A DNA stretch of 64,000 nt from NCBI RefSeq assembly GCF_003105155.1, contig NZ_QETK01000010.1, forward strand, positions 95,913-159,912, in the 5' to 3' direction. The notes below the pieces were generated by a model that was not told the DNA's origin, searched no databases, and saw only the letters and a list, made by a program, of their open reading frames with translations. Each line of letters opens with the position of its first letter. Within the stretch, counting starts at the first letter, position 1. Positions 49,378 to 59,381 of the stretch are shown piece by piece. The DNA is from Pseudomonas sp. SDI. GTDB lineage: Bacteria; Pseudomonadota; Gammaproteobacteria; Pseudomonadales; Pseudomonadaceae. Made by a program: the position numbers and the translations under genes.

Positions 49378-49731
49378 CTAACCGCTGTGCTCCATTGGAC
49401 GCCAGCCATGGCGCGACATATCGACGCGATTATTCACCAGGCAAATGCCCTCGGCGCGTAATCGCGCGCGTTGCTCGTCGCCCGATGGCGTACCCAGTGC
49501 CAGGCTCAGGCGCCCGCCGGCGCCCAGCACGCGATGCCAGGGTAGGCGGGTGTCGCTCGGCAACTGGCTGAGAGTACGCCCGACCCAGCGCGCGGCGCGA
49601 CCCAGGCCGGCGAGGTCGGCCAGCTCGCCGTAGCTCACCACCTTGCCCGCGGGCACCTGGCCGAGCACCAGATAAAGCGCCGTTCGTCGATCTTCTGCAC
49701 GCTGCTGGATGTCGGCGGACGCCTTGCTCAT
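49378..49731 (-). CDS. alkyltransferase-like protein (ATL, MGMT fold)
   Basis: 117 residues from ATG 49731 (a GTG lies just before). It has the MGMT DNA-binding fold with GKVVSYGELADLAGLGRAARWVGRTL (by ends). The active site reads PWHRV, with Trp65 in place of the acceptor Cys of PCHRV. ATL proteins bind O6-alkylguanine without repairing it and hand it to nucleotide excision repair. A sensing role follows from the family. Confidence 0.92.
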   Translation of the reverse strand: MSKASADIQQRAEDRRTALYLVLGQVPAGKVVSYGELADLAGLGRAARWVGRTLSQLPSDTRLPWHRVLGAGGRLSLALGTPSGDEQRARLRAEGICLVNNRVDMSRHGWRPMEHSG

Positions 49732-49875
49732 CACGTAGTACCTGGATTAAACGATTTATCTGACTAGAAAATAGGAATTGAACTCATCGAGCTCTGCTCG
49801 GTCAGTGCTTGTTCAACTGCCGGGTATCTGGATAATGCCCGACTTTTTTCGCCAACCCGAGCGCTTGTACTGCTT

Positions 49876-50883
49876 ATGTATTCTAGATTCTTGCTGTGTC
49901 TCACTGTGATGGGGGCCTGTTCTCCGGCTGTCGCCGATACCGTCTGGATGAAGAACGGGGACAGGCTTAGCGGCAAGATCAAGGTCTTTGACGGCGGCAA
50001 GTTGGTGCTGCAGACCGAGTACGGCGGCTCGATCGCGCTGGACTGGAAGAAGGTCAAGACCCTGGAGAGTGACCAGGAACTGCTGGTCAAGCAGGATGCC
50101 TACAGCGGGGAGAGAGCCAGATCGCTGCACGCCGGCGAACCCGGGCAGGTGATTCTGGCCAACGGCGAGGCGCCCAAGGCGGTGGAACTGGCCAGTATTC
50201 AGCAGATCATGAAACCCAAGCCGGTGGTCGAAGACCTTATATGGAAGGGTAACGTCGACCTGGCCCTTGACTACAAGCGTGCCGAGAGCGACAGCGACGA
50301 CTACGACGTCGACTTCAAGACCACTGCCCGGCATGGTCGCTGGCGGCACAGCGCCGAAGGCGAGTACAACCGCGAGAGCAAGAACGAGACCACCACCACC
50401 AACAACTGGAGCGCCGAGTATGCGCTGGACCGCTTCATTACCGAACAGTGGTTCTGGCAGGGGCGTCTGGAATACAAGCGCGACCATGTCGAGGACCTGG
50501 CGCGCCAGCGCACCGTGGGCACCGGCCCGGGTTACCAGTTCTGGGACGATGAACTGGGGGCGTTCTCCCTGGGCTCGCTGCTCAACCGCACCGACTATGA
50601 ATATGCCGACGGCGGCAAGGAAAACTTCTACTCGGTGGGTATGAAGTGGGACTACAACCGTTACCTGATCGGCAAGACCGTCGAGCTGTTCAGCAACGGC
50701 GAGCTGGGCCGGCCGCTGAGTGGCGTTGCCGATTACAGCCTGGATGCCGAGGTGGGCCTGCGCTACAAGGTGACCGAGTGGGCCTCGCTGAACCTCAAGG
50801 CCGAGAAGGACATCATCAGTGGCACCGCCGACAGCGACCTGAGCAAGACGCGCTACACCGCCGGCTTCGGCGTCGCCTGGTAA
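49876..50883 (+). CDS. DUF481-family outer-membrane protein
   Basis: 335 residues. Signal peptide (about 1-20, ending AVADT), a small N-terminal beta domain (VWMKNGDRLSGKIKVFDGGKLVLQT, ends given), then a DUF481 beta-barrel-like region from about 115. That region has alternating hydrophobic strands ending in RYTAGFGVAW, with a terminal aromatic residue as in outer-membrane barrels. Function unknown; related proteins are called salt-stress or YdiY-like. Confidence 0.9.
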   Translation: MYSRFLLCLTVMGACSPAVADTVWMKNGDRLSGKIKVFDGGKLVLQTEYGGSIALDWKKVKTLESDQELLVKQDAYSGERARSLHAGEPGQVILANGEAPKAVELASIQQIMKPKPVVEDLIWKGNVDLALDYKRAESDSDDYDVDFKTTARHGRWRHSAEGEYNRESKNETTTTNNWSAEYALDRFITEQWFWQGRLEYKRDHVEDLARQRTVGTGPGYQFWDDELGAFSLGSLLNRTDYEYADGGKENFYSVGMKWDYNRYLIGKTVELFSNGELGRPLSGVADYSLDAEVGLRYKVTEWASLNLKAEKDIISGTADSDLSKTRYTAGFGVAW

Positions 50884-50986
50884 ACCACACCCTCTGCGGG
50901 CGCCGGCCTTGCCGGCTGCCCTTGGCATTCCGCGCGCTTACCGATTACCTTGTGCTAATTCCCCCTTTTGCCCCAGGAGTCAAACC

Positions 50987-51718
50987 GTGAGTGCCAACGC
51001 TGCCCGGCCCGCAAGAGAGCTGTTGCTCAAAGAGTACCGCGGTGTGCTCTCCACTCACTCCAAATCGATGCCGGGTTTCCCCTTCGGCTCGGTAGTGCCG
51101 TACTGCCTGGACGCCGAAGGTCGGCCGCTGATTCTCATCAGCCGCATCGCCCAGCACACCCACAACCTGCAGAAAGATCCGAAGTGCTCGCTGCTGGTGG
51201 GCGAGCGTGGCGCCGAAGACGTCCAGGCGGTCGGTCGCCTGACCATGCTCGCCGAAGCGGAAAAACTCGGCGACAGCGCTGCCATCGCCGCAGCTGCCGA
51301 GCGCTACTACCGTTATTTTCCCGAGTCGAGCCAGTATCACAGCGCCCACGACTTCGACTTCTGGGTGCTCAAGCCGGTACGCAACCGCTACATCGGCGGT
51401 TTCGGCGCCATCCACTGGGTCGATCAGGTGAGCCTGGCCAACCCGTTTGCCGGCAAGGTCGAAATCAGCATGGTCGAGCACATGAACAGCGATCACGCCA
51501 ACGCCATCGAGCACTATGTCGAACTCAGCGGCCTGCCGAAAACCGCGCCGGCGAAGCTGGTCGGCATCGACAGCGAAGGCATGCACCTGCGTATCGGCGA
51601 CGGCATCCACTGGTTGGCCTTCCCCGAGCCTTGCAACACATCGACACAAGTCCGCGAAGCCCTGGTTTTGCTGGCGCATGCGCAGGAATGGCCAACCGTC
51701 GAGCAGGCCAAGGGTTGA
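50987..51718 (+). CDS. hugZ: HugZ-family pyridoxamine-5'-phosphate-oxidase-like protein
   Basis: 243 residues from GTG 50987 with a CAGGAG site. The split-barrel flavin-binding domain (STHSKSMPGFPFGSVVPYCLD, ISRIAQHTHNLQKDPKCSLL by ends) is followed by a C-terminal DUF2470 domain (VEHMNSDHANAIEHY). HugZ proteins take part in haem iron use in some bacteria. No Fur-like box is evident, so a haem role is tentative. Confidence 0.88.
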   Translation: MSANAARPARELLLKEYRGVLSTHSKSMPGFPFGSVVPYCLDAEGRPLILISRIAQHTHNLQKDPKCSLLVGERGAEDVQAVGRLTMLAEAEKLGDSAAIAAAAERYYRYFPESSQYHSAHDFDFWVLKPVRNRYIGGFGAIHWVDQVSLANPFAGKVEISMVEHMNSDHANAIEHYVELSGLPKTAPAKLVGIDSEGMHLRIGDGIHWLAFPEPCNTSTQVREALVLLAHAQEWPTVEQAKG

Positions 51719-51782
51719 AAACGGTGTAGTCCGCAACCATTTGAGGTTTACTGCAAGGTGAACTTGCGCAGAGGAACCTTTG

Positions 51783-52253
51783 ATGCGTGCTTTTCTACTG
51801 CTGTTTCTGCTTTTTCCGGTGCTGGAGTTGTATGTCTTCTTCAAGGTCAGCACCGCTATCGGGTTCTTCCCGGCGTTACTGCTGATCATTGCCGGCTCCG
51901 CACTGGGTGTTCTGGTGGTCCGTGTGGCCGGCCTGGCCACCGCCTTGCGTGCGCGTGCGAGCATGCAGCGCGGCGAGCTGCCGGCTCAGGAGATGATGCA
52001 AGGCATGATGCTGGCGCTGGGCGGCGGCTTGCTGCTGATCCCCGGTTTCATCAGCGACGTGTTTGGCTTGATCTGCCTGCTGCCCTTCACCCGCCGCCTG
52101 CTGGCGCGCAAGCTGAGCGAGCGCGCCGAAGCCCAGGCCATGCGTCAGCGTGCCTTCGCCGACGACCTGTACAGCGCGCGTCCGGGCGGGCAGGGCGGCC
52201 AGCCCCGTCAGCCGAATGTGATCGAAGGCGAGTACGAGCATCGCGACAAATAA
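51783..52253 (+). CDS. fxsA: membrane protein FxsA
   Basis: 156 residues from ATG 51783, with GAGGAA upstream. Membrane helices at about 2-20, 25-46 and 75-95 (FLLLFLLFPVLELYVFFKV first). The FxsA signature ELYVFFKVSTAIG...GSALGVLVVR is present, with a polar tail. FxsA relieves F-plasmid exclusion of phage T7 in E. coli; its normal role is unknown. Lies before groESL as in other pseudomonads. Confidence 0.93.
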   Translation: MRAFLLLFLLFPVLELYVFFKVSTAIGFFPALLLIIAGSALGVLVVRVAGLATALRARASMQRGELPAQEMMQGMMLALGGGLLLIPGFISDVFGLICLLPFTRRLLARKLSERAEAQAMRQRAFADDLYSARPGGQGGQPRQPNVIEGEYEHRDK

Positions 52254-52267
52254 ATGTTGCCCTTTAC

Positions 52268-52299
52268 CGACAGCGGCCCCTAGTGGGCCGTTGTCGTTT
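52268..52299 (+). terminator. terminator after fxsA
   Basis: A 12-bp stem (CGACAGCGGCCC 52268-52279 with GGGCCGTTGTCG 52285-52296, one wobble) and a five-base loop, followed by TTTC. Degenerate REP-like sequence follows to about 52352. Confidence 0.75.
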
Positions 52300-52393
52300 C
52301 TGGGCGCTGGCCTTGCCGGTGTTGCAAGGTCATACCGGCGGCCACAGGGCTGTGAGTTATTTGCGGCGTGCGTAAAAAATTTTTGTCGGCGGC

Positions 52394-52422
52394 CTTGTAT
52401 TTGAATTGGCCGGCCTCATGTA
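52394..52422 (+). promoter_or_regulatory. sigma32-type heat-shock promoter of groESL
   Basis: CTTGTAT (52394-52400), 13 bases, then CCTCATGTA (52414-52422). This matches the sigma32 pattern (CTTGAAA, spacer, CCCCATNT) well. It leaves a leader of about 135 bases before groES. The rest of the 313-bp gap holds no gene. Confidence 0.7.
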
Positions 52423-52566
52423 TGGGTCACCGCAAGGTTTCTGGGCGTTAACCCCAGACATTACAATGCGTGGCCCGCCTGGCGAGCCATGAGCGGCAAC
52501 GCCGCTAGCATCAACCCGCCGGTGTCGATACCGGCCGATGAAAACCACAATTAGGAGAGATCGACA

Positions 52567-52860
52567 ATGAAGCTTCGTCCTCTGCATGACCGCGTCGTTA
52601 TCCGTCGCAGCGAAGAAGAATCGAAAACCGCTGGCGGTATCGTTCTGCCAGGTTCGGCCGCTGAGAAACCTAACCGTGGCGAAATCGTCGCTGTAGGTAC
52701 CGGCCGCGTGCTGGACAACGGTGAAGTACGTGCGCTGGCCGTGAAAGTGGGTGACAAGGTCGTGTTCGGCCCCTACTCCGGTAGCAACACTGTGAAAGTT
52801 GACGGCGAAGACCTGCTGGTAATGAGCGAGAACGAAATCCTCGCCGTTATCGAAGGCTGA
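52567..52860 (+). CDS. groES: co-chaperonin GroES
   Basis: 97 residues with a TAGGAGAG site. Mobile loop ([21 protein letters not shown] by ends, about 16-36) and the C-terminal [14 protein letters not shown]. Caps the GroEL ring. Expressed with groEL from the heat-shock promoter. Confidence 0.98.
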   Translation: MKLRPLHDRVVIRRSEEESKTAGGIVLPGSAAEKPNRGEIVAVGTGRVLDNGEVRALAVKVGDKVVFGPYSGSNTVKVDGEDLLVMSENEILAVIEG

Positions 52861-52901
52861 GTCCGCTGGTTTCCCGTTACTCCAAAGTATTCAAGGATTA
52901 A

Positions 52902-54557
<1,656 letters not shown>

Positions 54558-54574
54558 GCCAGCCTCACCTGCTG

Positions 54575-54608
54575 CAAAAAAGAGCCCCGCTTAGTGCGGG
54601 GCTTTTTT
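54575..54608. terminator. groESL terminator
   Basis: AGCCCCGC (54583-54590), five-base loop and GCGGGGCT (54596-54603) with A and T tracts on either side; works for groEL and the converging PAP2 gene. Confidence 0.93.
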
Positions 54609-54628
54609 ATGGCTTGCAGGAAAGCGGA

Positions 54629-55384
54629 TCACCCTCTGTGGGAGCCGGCAAGGCCAGCGTCCACAGGCCGAGCCGCTGCTAGGGCGGGCTTCCGGTACAG
54701 CACCAGGTAATAACAACCCAGGCTGATCAGCCAGCAGAACACTGCCGTCCAGACGTTGTGCGAGAAGAAGTGCGCCCCCTGCAACATGCGCCCAACCGAG
54801 AACACCATACCCAGCCCGAACGCTACCGTCAGCGCTATCCGCGCCAGCCGCGGGCGCCGGTCGCGCAAGACGAAGAACAGCGCGAACAGGGTAAACCCGG
54901 TGGCGGCATGCCCACCTGGCCAGCAGCGCCCAGGCTTGGCGGTTTCCGGTCGTGGCTGGAGCAGCTTGCTGTAGGTTTCCTGGCCGCCGAAGTCACTCAG
55001 GCTCCACGGGCATTGCACAGCGGTCACCGCCTTGAGCGGTGTGACAAAGCTGGTGGATAGGGCCATTGCCAGCACCAGGCAACCGAACTCGCGACGCCAT
55101 GGCATCAGGCGCTTGATAAAGAAACTTCCGGCAAAGCCGACAATCGCCAGTAGCGAAAAGCCAATTACCACCTGTTTGGCCCGGTCATGCAGGATGTCTT
55201 CAAGGAAGTAACTATGGCGGCCGATGAACTGGCCCGCGGTCGGATCGAATGCCATTCGAGCCAGTACCATGTCGAGGTCGGTCAGCTCCAGCAGGATCAG
55301 GATCAGGGCAGTGAGGACAGGAATGCCCAGGGCAACCCAGAGGTTGAGCGGTCGAGAAGGGGCAAGATCGTTGGCTAGCGGCAT
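54629..55384 (-). CDS. PAP2-family membrane phosphatase
   Basis: 251 residues from ATG 55384. Six membrane helices. PAP2 motifs are recognisable: the KAVTAVQCPW region, CWPGGHAATGF (PGGH for PSGH) and GRMLQGAHFFSH (Arg-x5-His, then His where many have Asp). Likely removes phosphate from a lipid such as undecaprenyl diphosphate or lipid A. The last codons lie in a REP-like sequence. Next to colRS, which controls envelope genes. Confidence 0.88.
   Translation of the reverse strand: MPLANDLAPSRPLNLWVALGIPVLTALILILLELTDLDMVLARMAFDPTAGQFIGRHSYFLEDILHDRAKQVVIGFSLLAIVGFAGSFFIKRLMPWRREFGCLVLAMALSTSFVTPLKAVTAVQCPWSLSDFGGQETYSKLLQPRPETAKPGRCWPGGHAATGFTLFALFFVLRDRRPRLARIALTVAFGLGMVFSVGRMLQGAHFFSHNVWTAVFCWLISLGCYYLVLYRKPALAAARPVDAGLAGSHRG
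54631..54666. repeat. REP-like element overlapping the PAP2 C-terminus
   Basis: CTCTGTGGGAGCCGGCAAGG followed by CCAGCGTCCACAG is a REP-type unit. It encodes the final residues of the PAP2 protein on the minus strand. Confidence 0.6.
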
Positions 55385-55592
55385 GGCGAATCCCGGTAAT
55401 ACGATGAACGGGCCCGGCCTCTGGGCCCAACGGCCGGCAATTGTCTGCCGCGTTGCATCGGCTGTCCGTGAATGACGTGTGAAAAAAACGTTAAGTGCCG
55501 TATTTCGTGGGCTGTGCTGGCAGGGCGTGGCCGATGGCCTTAAGCTGCGCGTGCCAAGCAGGCAAATAGCAGCAGCGGAGGGGGAGAGTTCC

Positions 55593-56276
55593 ATGCGCAT
55601 ACTACTGGTTGAAGACAACCGCGATATTCTGGCCAACCTGGCCGATTACCTGGGCCTGAAAGGCTACACCGTCGATTGCGCCCAGGACGGCCTGTCCGGT
55701 TTGCACCTGGCCGCTACCGAACACTATGACCTGATCGTACTCGACATCATGCTCCCCGGCATCGACGGCTATACCCTGTGCAAACGCCTGCGCGAAGACG
55801 CCCGCCGCGATACGCCGGTGATCATGCTGACCGCCCGCGACCAGCTCGACGACCGCCTGCAAGGCTTCCGCTCCGGCGCCGATGACTACCTGCTCAAGCC
55901 CTTTGCGCTCTCCGAACTGGCTGCGCGCATCGAAGCGGTGCTGCGCCGCGCCCAGGGCGGCGGGCGGCGCACGCTGCAGGTCGCCGACCTGATCTATGAC
56001 CTCGATACCCTGGAAGTCACCCGCCAGGGCAAACACCTGAAGCTCAACCCGGTCGGTCTCAAGCTGCTGGCCGTGCTGATGCAGAAAAGCCCGCATGTGC
56101 TGCGTCGTGAGGTGCTCGAAGAAGCCCTGTGGGGCGACGACTGCCCGGACAGTGATAGCCTGCGCAGCCACGTTCACCAATTGCGCCAGGTAATCGACAA
56201 GCCGTTCGAAAAACCGCTGCTGCATACCGTCCATGGTGTTGGCTACCGCTTGGCCGAGGGGCGTGATGGAGTTTAA
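55593..56276 (+). CDS. colR: response regulator ColR
   Basis: 227 residues from ATG 55593; the longer frame upstream is not conserved. OmpR/PhoB family: receiver domain with phosphate-accepting Asp51 (LIVLDIMLPG) and Lys in LLKPF, then a winged-helix DNA-binding domain (HVLRREVLEEALWG...LRSHVHQLR). ColR controls envelope integrity, metal tolerance and root colonisation genes in P. putida and P. fluorescens. It overlaps colS by 11 bases. Confidence 0.96.
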   Translation: MRILLVEDNRDILANLADYLGLKGYTVDCAQDGLSGLHLAATEHYDLIVLDIMLPGIDGYTLCKRLREDARRDTPVIMLTARDQLDDRLQGFRSGADDYLLKPFALSELAARIEAVLRRAQGGGRRTLQVADLIYDLDTLEVTRQGKHLKLNPVGLKLLAVLMQKSPHVLRREVLEEALWGDDCPDSDSLRSHVHQLRQVIDKPFEKPLLHTVHGVGYRLAEGRDGV

Positions 56277-57567
56277 GCAGAGCCTCGCGCAGCGGATCAT
56301 CATCGCCTTTGCGCTGATGAGCGCGCTGGTGGCCGGGGCCTTCGCCTTCGGCATCGTGGCCACCGTGCATCTGGTGGAAGAGCGGCTGATTTCCTCGGTG
56401 CTGGGCGGCGACCTGCAGCGCCTGCTGCTGATGGACAATGTTGCCGAGTGGAGCCATCGCCCGCGTCCCGACCAGCTGTTCTACTACAGCGGCGGGCCGG
56501 ACGATTTCGACCTGCCCAAGGACCTGCGTCACCTCGACCCGGGGTTTCACGAAGTGTTCCGTGAACACCTGTCGTACCACGCCATGGTCGAGGTGGTAGA
56601 CGGGCGTCGCTACGTGTTGCTGCAGGACCAGAGCGATTTCGAGGAGCGCGAGCGAGTGCTGTTCGCCGTGGTCGTGGTCGGTTTCGTACTCAGCCTGGCG
56701 CTGGCGGTGTTTCTCGGCTGGGTGCTGGCGCGCCGCGTGATGGCGCCGGTGATTCGCCTGGCCCGCCAGGTGCGTCATCGCGACCAACTGTTGGGGCTGG
56801 CACCGCCGTTGGCGCCGGACTACGCCGCCGACGAGGTCGGTCAGCTGGCCGTGGCTTTCGACGCCACCCTGGGGCGCCTGCGCGATGCCCTGACCCGCGA
56901 ACGACTGTTCACCAGCGACGTTAGCCATGAACTGCGCACACCGCTGATGGTGCTGGCCAGCTCCTGCGAGCTTTTGGGCGAGAACCCGGCTCTGGATGCT
57001 CGCGCGCGTTCGCAGGTGGAGCGGATCGCCCGTGCCACTGAAGAAATGCGTGAACTGGTGCAGACTTTCCTGATGCTCGCCCGTGCCCAGCGCGACGAGG
57101 GCGCCGTGGCCTCACAGGCGACCCTCAAGGAAGTCGGTGACGAACTGGTCGGGGTCTGGCGCGACACCATTGAGCAGAAGGGTCTCAAGCTCAGCTACCA
57201 CACCAGCCATACATCGCCGGCCTTGTACAACGCCACCTTCCTGCAATCGGTGATGGGCAACCTGCTGCGCAACGCGGCGCACTACACCGACCGTGGCTTC
57301 ATTCGCCTGACCCTCGGGCAAACCGGCTTTACCGTCGAAGACAGCGGTGTGGGCATCCCCGAGGAACAGCGCGATGCGATGTTCCAGCCGTTCGTACGTG
57401 GTGGTGAAAAGCGCGGCGAGGGCCTTGGCCTGGGCCTGTCGCTGGTGCAGCGGATCTGCGACGACCAGGGCTGGGTGGTCAGCCTGACGGCCAACGAGCC
57501 GCATGGCTGCCGCTTCCATGTCGAGCTTGGGGTGCCGCGGGATGTGGGTGAAACGTTAATTGGATGA
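56266..57567 (+). CDS. colS: metal-sensing histidine kinase ColS
   Basis: 433 residues from ATG 56266. Two membrane helices (about 10-33 and 131-152) flank a ~96-residue periplasmic sensor. The sensor has His35, Glu38, Asp57, His105 and the ExxE motif Glu126/Glu129, the residues described for iron and zinc sensing by P. putida ColS. HAMP, HisKA with His221 (DVSHELRTPL) and HATPase_c (NLLRNAAHY, VEDSGVGIPEE, GEGLGLGLSL) follow. Confidence 0.96.
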   Translation: MEFKQSLAQRIIIAFALMSALVAGAFAFGIVATVHLVEERLISSVLGGDLQRLLLMDNVAEWSHRPRPDQLFYYSGGPDDFDLPKDLRHLDPGFHEVFREHLSYHAMVEVVDGRRYVLLQDQSDFEERERVLFAVVVVGFVLSLALAVFLGWVLARRVMAPVIRLARQVRHRDQLLGLAPPLAPDYAADEVGQLAVAFDATLGRLRDALTRERLFTSDVSHELRTPLMVLASSCELLGENPALDARARSQVERIARATEEMRELVQTFLMLARAQRDEGAVASQATLKEVGDELVGVWRDTIEQKGLKLSYHTSHTSPALYNATFLQSVMGNLLRNAAHYTDRGFIRLTLGQTGFTVEDSGVGIPEEQRDAMFQPFVRGGEKRGEGLGLGLSLVQRICDDQGWVVSLTANEPHGCRFHVELGVPRDVGETLIG

Positions 57568-57578
57568 AGCAATTTGTA

Positions 57579-57606
57579 AAATTTGTTGGGTGTAGCTAAC
57601 AAATTT
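57579..57606. repeat. perfect 9-bp inverted repeat after colS
   Basis: AAATTTGTT (57579-57587) and AACAAATTT (57598-57606) around ten bases. The right arm is part of the ColR-type box. It may also act as a weak colS terminator, being followed by T residues. Confidence 0.6.
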
Positions 57607-57611
57607 TTCAC
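57596..57611 (+). promoter_or_regulatory. ColR-type binding box
   Basis: CTAACAAATTTTTCAC matches the remembered ColR consensus (YYNASNNYTTTTTCAC) at all but one defined position. Downstream, CTGACA (57623-57628), 16 bases and TAAGGT (57645-57650) form a possible promoter for the methyltransferase operon. Confidence 0.65.
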
Positions 57612-57677
57612 CTGCGCATGACCTGACACCAACGCTTGCCTGCCTAAGGTGGGCGCATTGGAGTCAGGAGATGCACC

Positions 57678-58358
57678 ATGCGCAGTCCCATCAAGCTTGA
57701 ATTTTCCGACAAGTACGATCAGAAGCACGCCCAGGATTACTTCCACAAGCACCAGGCGGGCTTCGCCCGGCGTTTGTCGCACCAGCGTGACGAGCAGCTC
57801 GCACGGCGTGCGCTGGCCTTGGCCGGTGAGCCGGGCCTGGTCCTCGACCTGCCGTGCGGCGCCGGTCGGTTCTGGCCGCTGCTGGCGGAAAAAGCCAACC
57901 GGGTGATCATCGGCGCGGACAACTCCGAAGCCATGCTCGAAACCGCCATGCGTTCGCAACCGGCCGACATCGTCAAACGGGTACGGCCCTTGCAGACCTC
58001 TGCCTTCTCTATCGATCTGCCGGACAACGCCGTCGACAGCATTTTCTGCATGCGTTTGTTCCATCACATCGGTGAAGCCGCGCACCGCAAAGCAATTTTG
58101 TCTGAATTTCAACGGGTTAGCCGCGACAGCGTGATTCTCTCGCTGTGGGTTGACGGCAACTTCAAGGCCTGGCGCCGGCGCAAGCTCGAACAGCGACGTA
58201 ACGCCGAGGGCGACCAGGGCAGTTACCAGAACCGCTTTGTGTTACCGGCGAACACGGTAGAGCAGGAGTTTGTACAAGCGGGTTTCCGCATTCAGGAACG
58301 AATGGACTTTTTGCCGTTCTACGCCATGTGGCGAGTGTACGTACTGCGCAAGGGGTGA
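57678..58358 (+). CDS. SAM-dependent methyltransferase of the colRS-linked LPS operon
   Basis: 226 residues. Class I methyltransferase with motif I VLDLPCGAGRFW (about 54-65), then ADNSEAML and FCMRLFHHIGE. Substrate unknown. In P. fluorescens the matching gene (orf222) lies between colRS and a heptose-kinase-like gene and is ColR-controlled, which implies an envelope or LPS-core substrate. The ColR-type box upstream supports this. Confidence 0.9.
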   Translation: MRSPIKLEFSDKYDQKHAQDYFHKHQAGFARRLSHQRDEQLARRALALAGEPGLVLDLPCGAGRFWPLLAEKANRVIIGADNSEAMLETAMRSQPADIVKRVRPLQTSAFSIDLPDNAVDSIFCMRLFHHIGEAAHRKAILSEFQRVSRDSVILSLWVDGNFKAWRRRKLEQRRNAEGDQGSYQNRFVLPANTVEQEFVQAGFRIQERMDFLPFYAMWRVYVLRKG

Positions 58359-58365
58359 CTTAAAC

Positions 58366-59076
58366 ATGGCTGTAATGGAAATGACCGACACTGGTGGAAG
58401 CAATCGCTTCGATTATTTTTGGAAACGTCAGGGTGAATGGGTAGAAGAGCCTAACCAGCGGCGCGGCGGCGAAAGCGGTGTGCAGCGGTTATGCGACGAA
58501 ACTGGGCAACTGCTGTATGCCAAACGTCAGATCGGCCATATCTATCGCAGCGTGTTGCACCCGTTCGGGCGCCCCACGGTGTTGCGCGAATACGATGCGC
58601 TGCACAGCTTCGAGCAATTGGGCGTGCGTGTACCGCACATCGTCTACTGCGGCGTGGAGCGGGATGCCGACCATCAATGGCGTGCGCTGCTGGTCAGCGA
58701 GGCGCTCGCCGGCTTCGAGGAAATCGACAGCTGGTATGCAAAGGGTGAGCGCGAACGTCATGGCGAAGCGCTGCATGACCGTATCCTGCAGGACCTTGCG
58801 CGCAACCTGGCGCGGATGCACCGCGGGCACTGGCAACATGGCTGCCTGTACAGCAAACACATTTTTGTTCGGGTGCTGGGCGAGGGCGCGGATGCCCAGG
58901 CCGAAGTCGCCCTGCTGGACCTGGAGAAGTGCCGACGGCGCCTCAGCTGTCAGCGTGCCGCCAGCAACGACCTCAAACAGTTGCGCCGCCATTCGTCGTG
59001 GAATGAGGCGGACTGGAACAAGCTGCTCTACTTTTACCAGATGGCGTTTGGCAGCGCTGTCAAAGGTTTAGGGTAA
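58366..59076 (+). CDS. inaA: lipopolysaccharide kinase InaA family protein
   Basis: 236 residues from ATG 58366. Kinase-like fold of the InaA / WapQ group: basic N-lobe (GGESGVQRLCDETGQLLYAKRQIG by ends), catalytic loop HGCLYSKHIFV and the metal-binding LLDLEKCRRR. Probably phosphorylates LPS-core heptose or a similar envelope substrate. Seven bases after the methyltransferase; its stop overlaps the next start. Confidence 0.9.
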   Translation: MAVMEMTDTGGSNRFDYFWKRQGEWVEEPNQRRGGESGVQRLCDETGQLLYAKRQIGHIYRSVLHPFGRPTVLREYDALHSFEQLGVRVPHIVYCGVERDADHQWRALLVSEALAGFEEIDSWYAKGERERHGEALHDRILQDLARNLARMHRGHWQHGCLYSKHIFVRVLGEGADAQAEVALLDLEKCRRRLSCQRAASNDLKQLRRHSSWNEADWNKLLYFYQMAFGSAVKGLG

Positions 59077-59303
59077 TGAAACTAGAAATCGCTCGAACTT
59101 TGTTTGTCCTGGCGGCCCTGGCGACCGCAACCGTGGCCTTTGCTGCCTGGGAAGAGCCGCGTCCGGAGGTGCTCAGCGCCGCGGCGCAGGGCGCGCAGTG
59201 CCCGTTGCCCCGGGTAGTCAAGGCGCAGGTGACGGCTCAACCCGATCGCGACCTGCTGCTGTTCCTGTTTGGCATGAGCCAGGGGTTGCGCAGTAGCGGT
59301 TGA
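59076..59303 (+). CDS. small secreted protein of the colRS-linked operon
   Basis: 75 residues with a signal peptide (about 1-23, ending AFAAWEE), one Cys and a hydrophobic C-terminal segment (LLLFLFGMSQGLRS). No family recognised. It overlaps the kinase stop by one base, so it is translated with the LPS operon and is likely periplasmic. A terminator follows. Confidence 0.75.
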   Translation: MKLEIARTLFVLAALATATVAFAAWEEPRPEVLSAAAQGAQCPLPRVVKAQVTAQPDRDLLLFLFGMSQGLRSSG

Positions 59304-59320
59304 ACCCTTCGGCTAGCCAA

Positions 59321-59349
59321 AAGGCCTCGTCAGTGACGGGGCCTTTTTT
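59321..59349 (+). terminator. terminator of the LPS-modification operon
   Basis: AAGGCC-T-CGTC / GACG-G-GGCCTT hairpin with a three-base loop and a T6 run; convergent with mexW. Confidence 0.9.
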
Positions 59350-59381
59350 GTTGGGGCTCGGTACCTACTCCTGTGGCGCTT

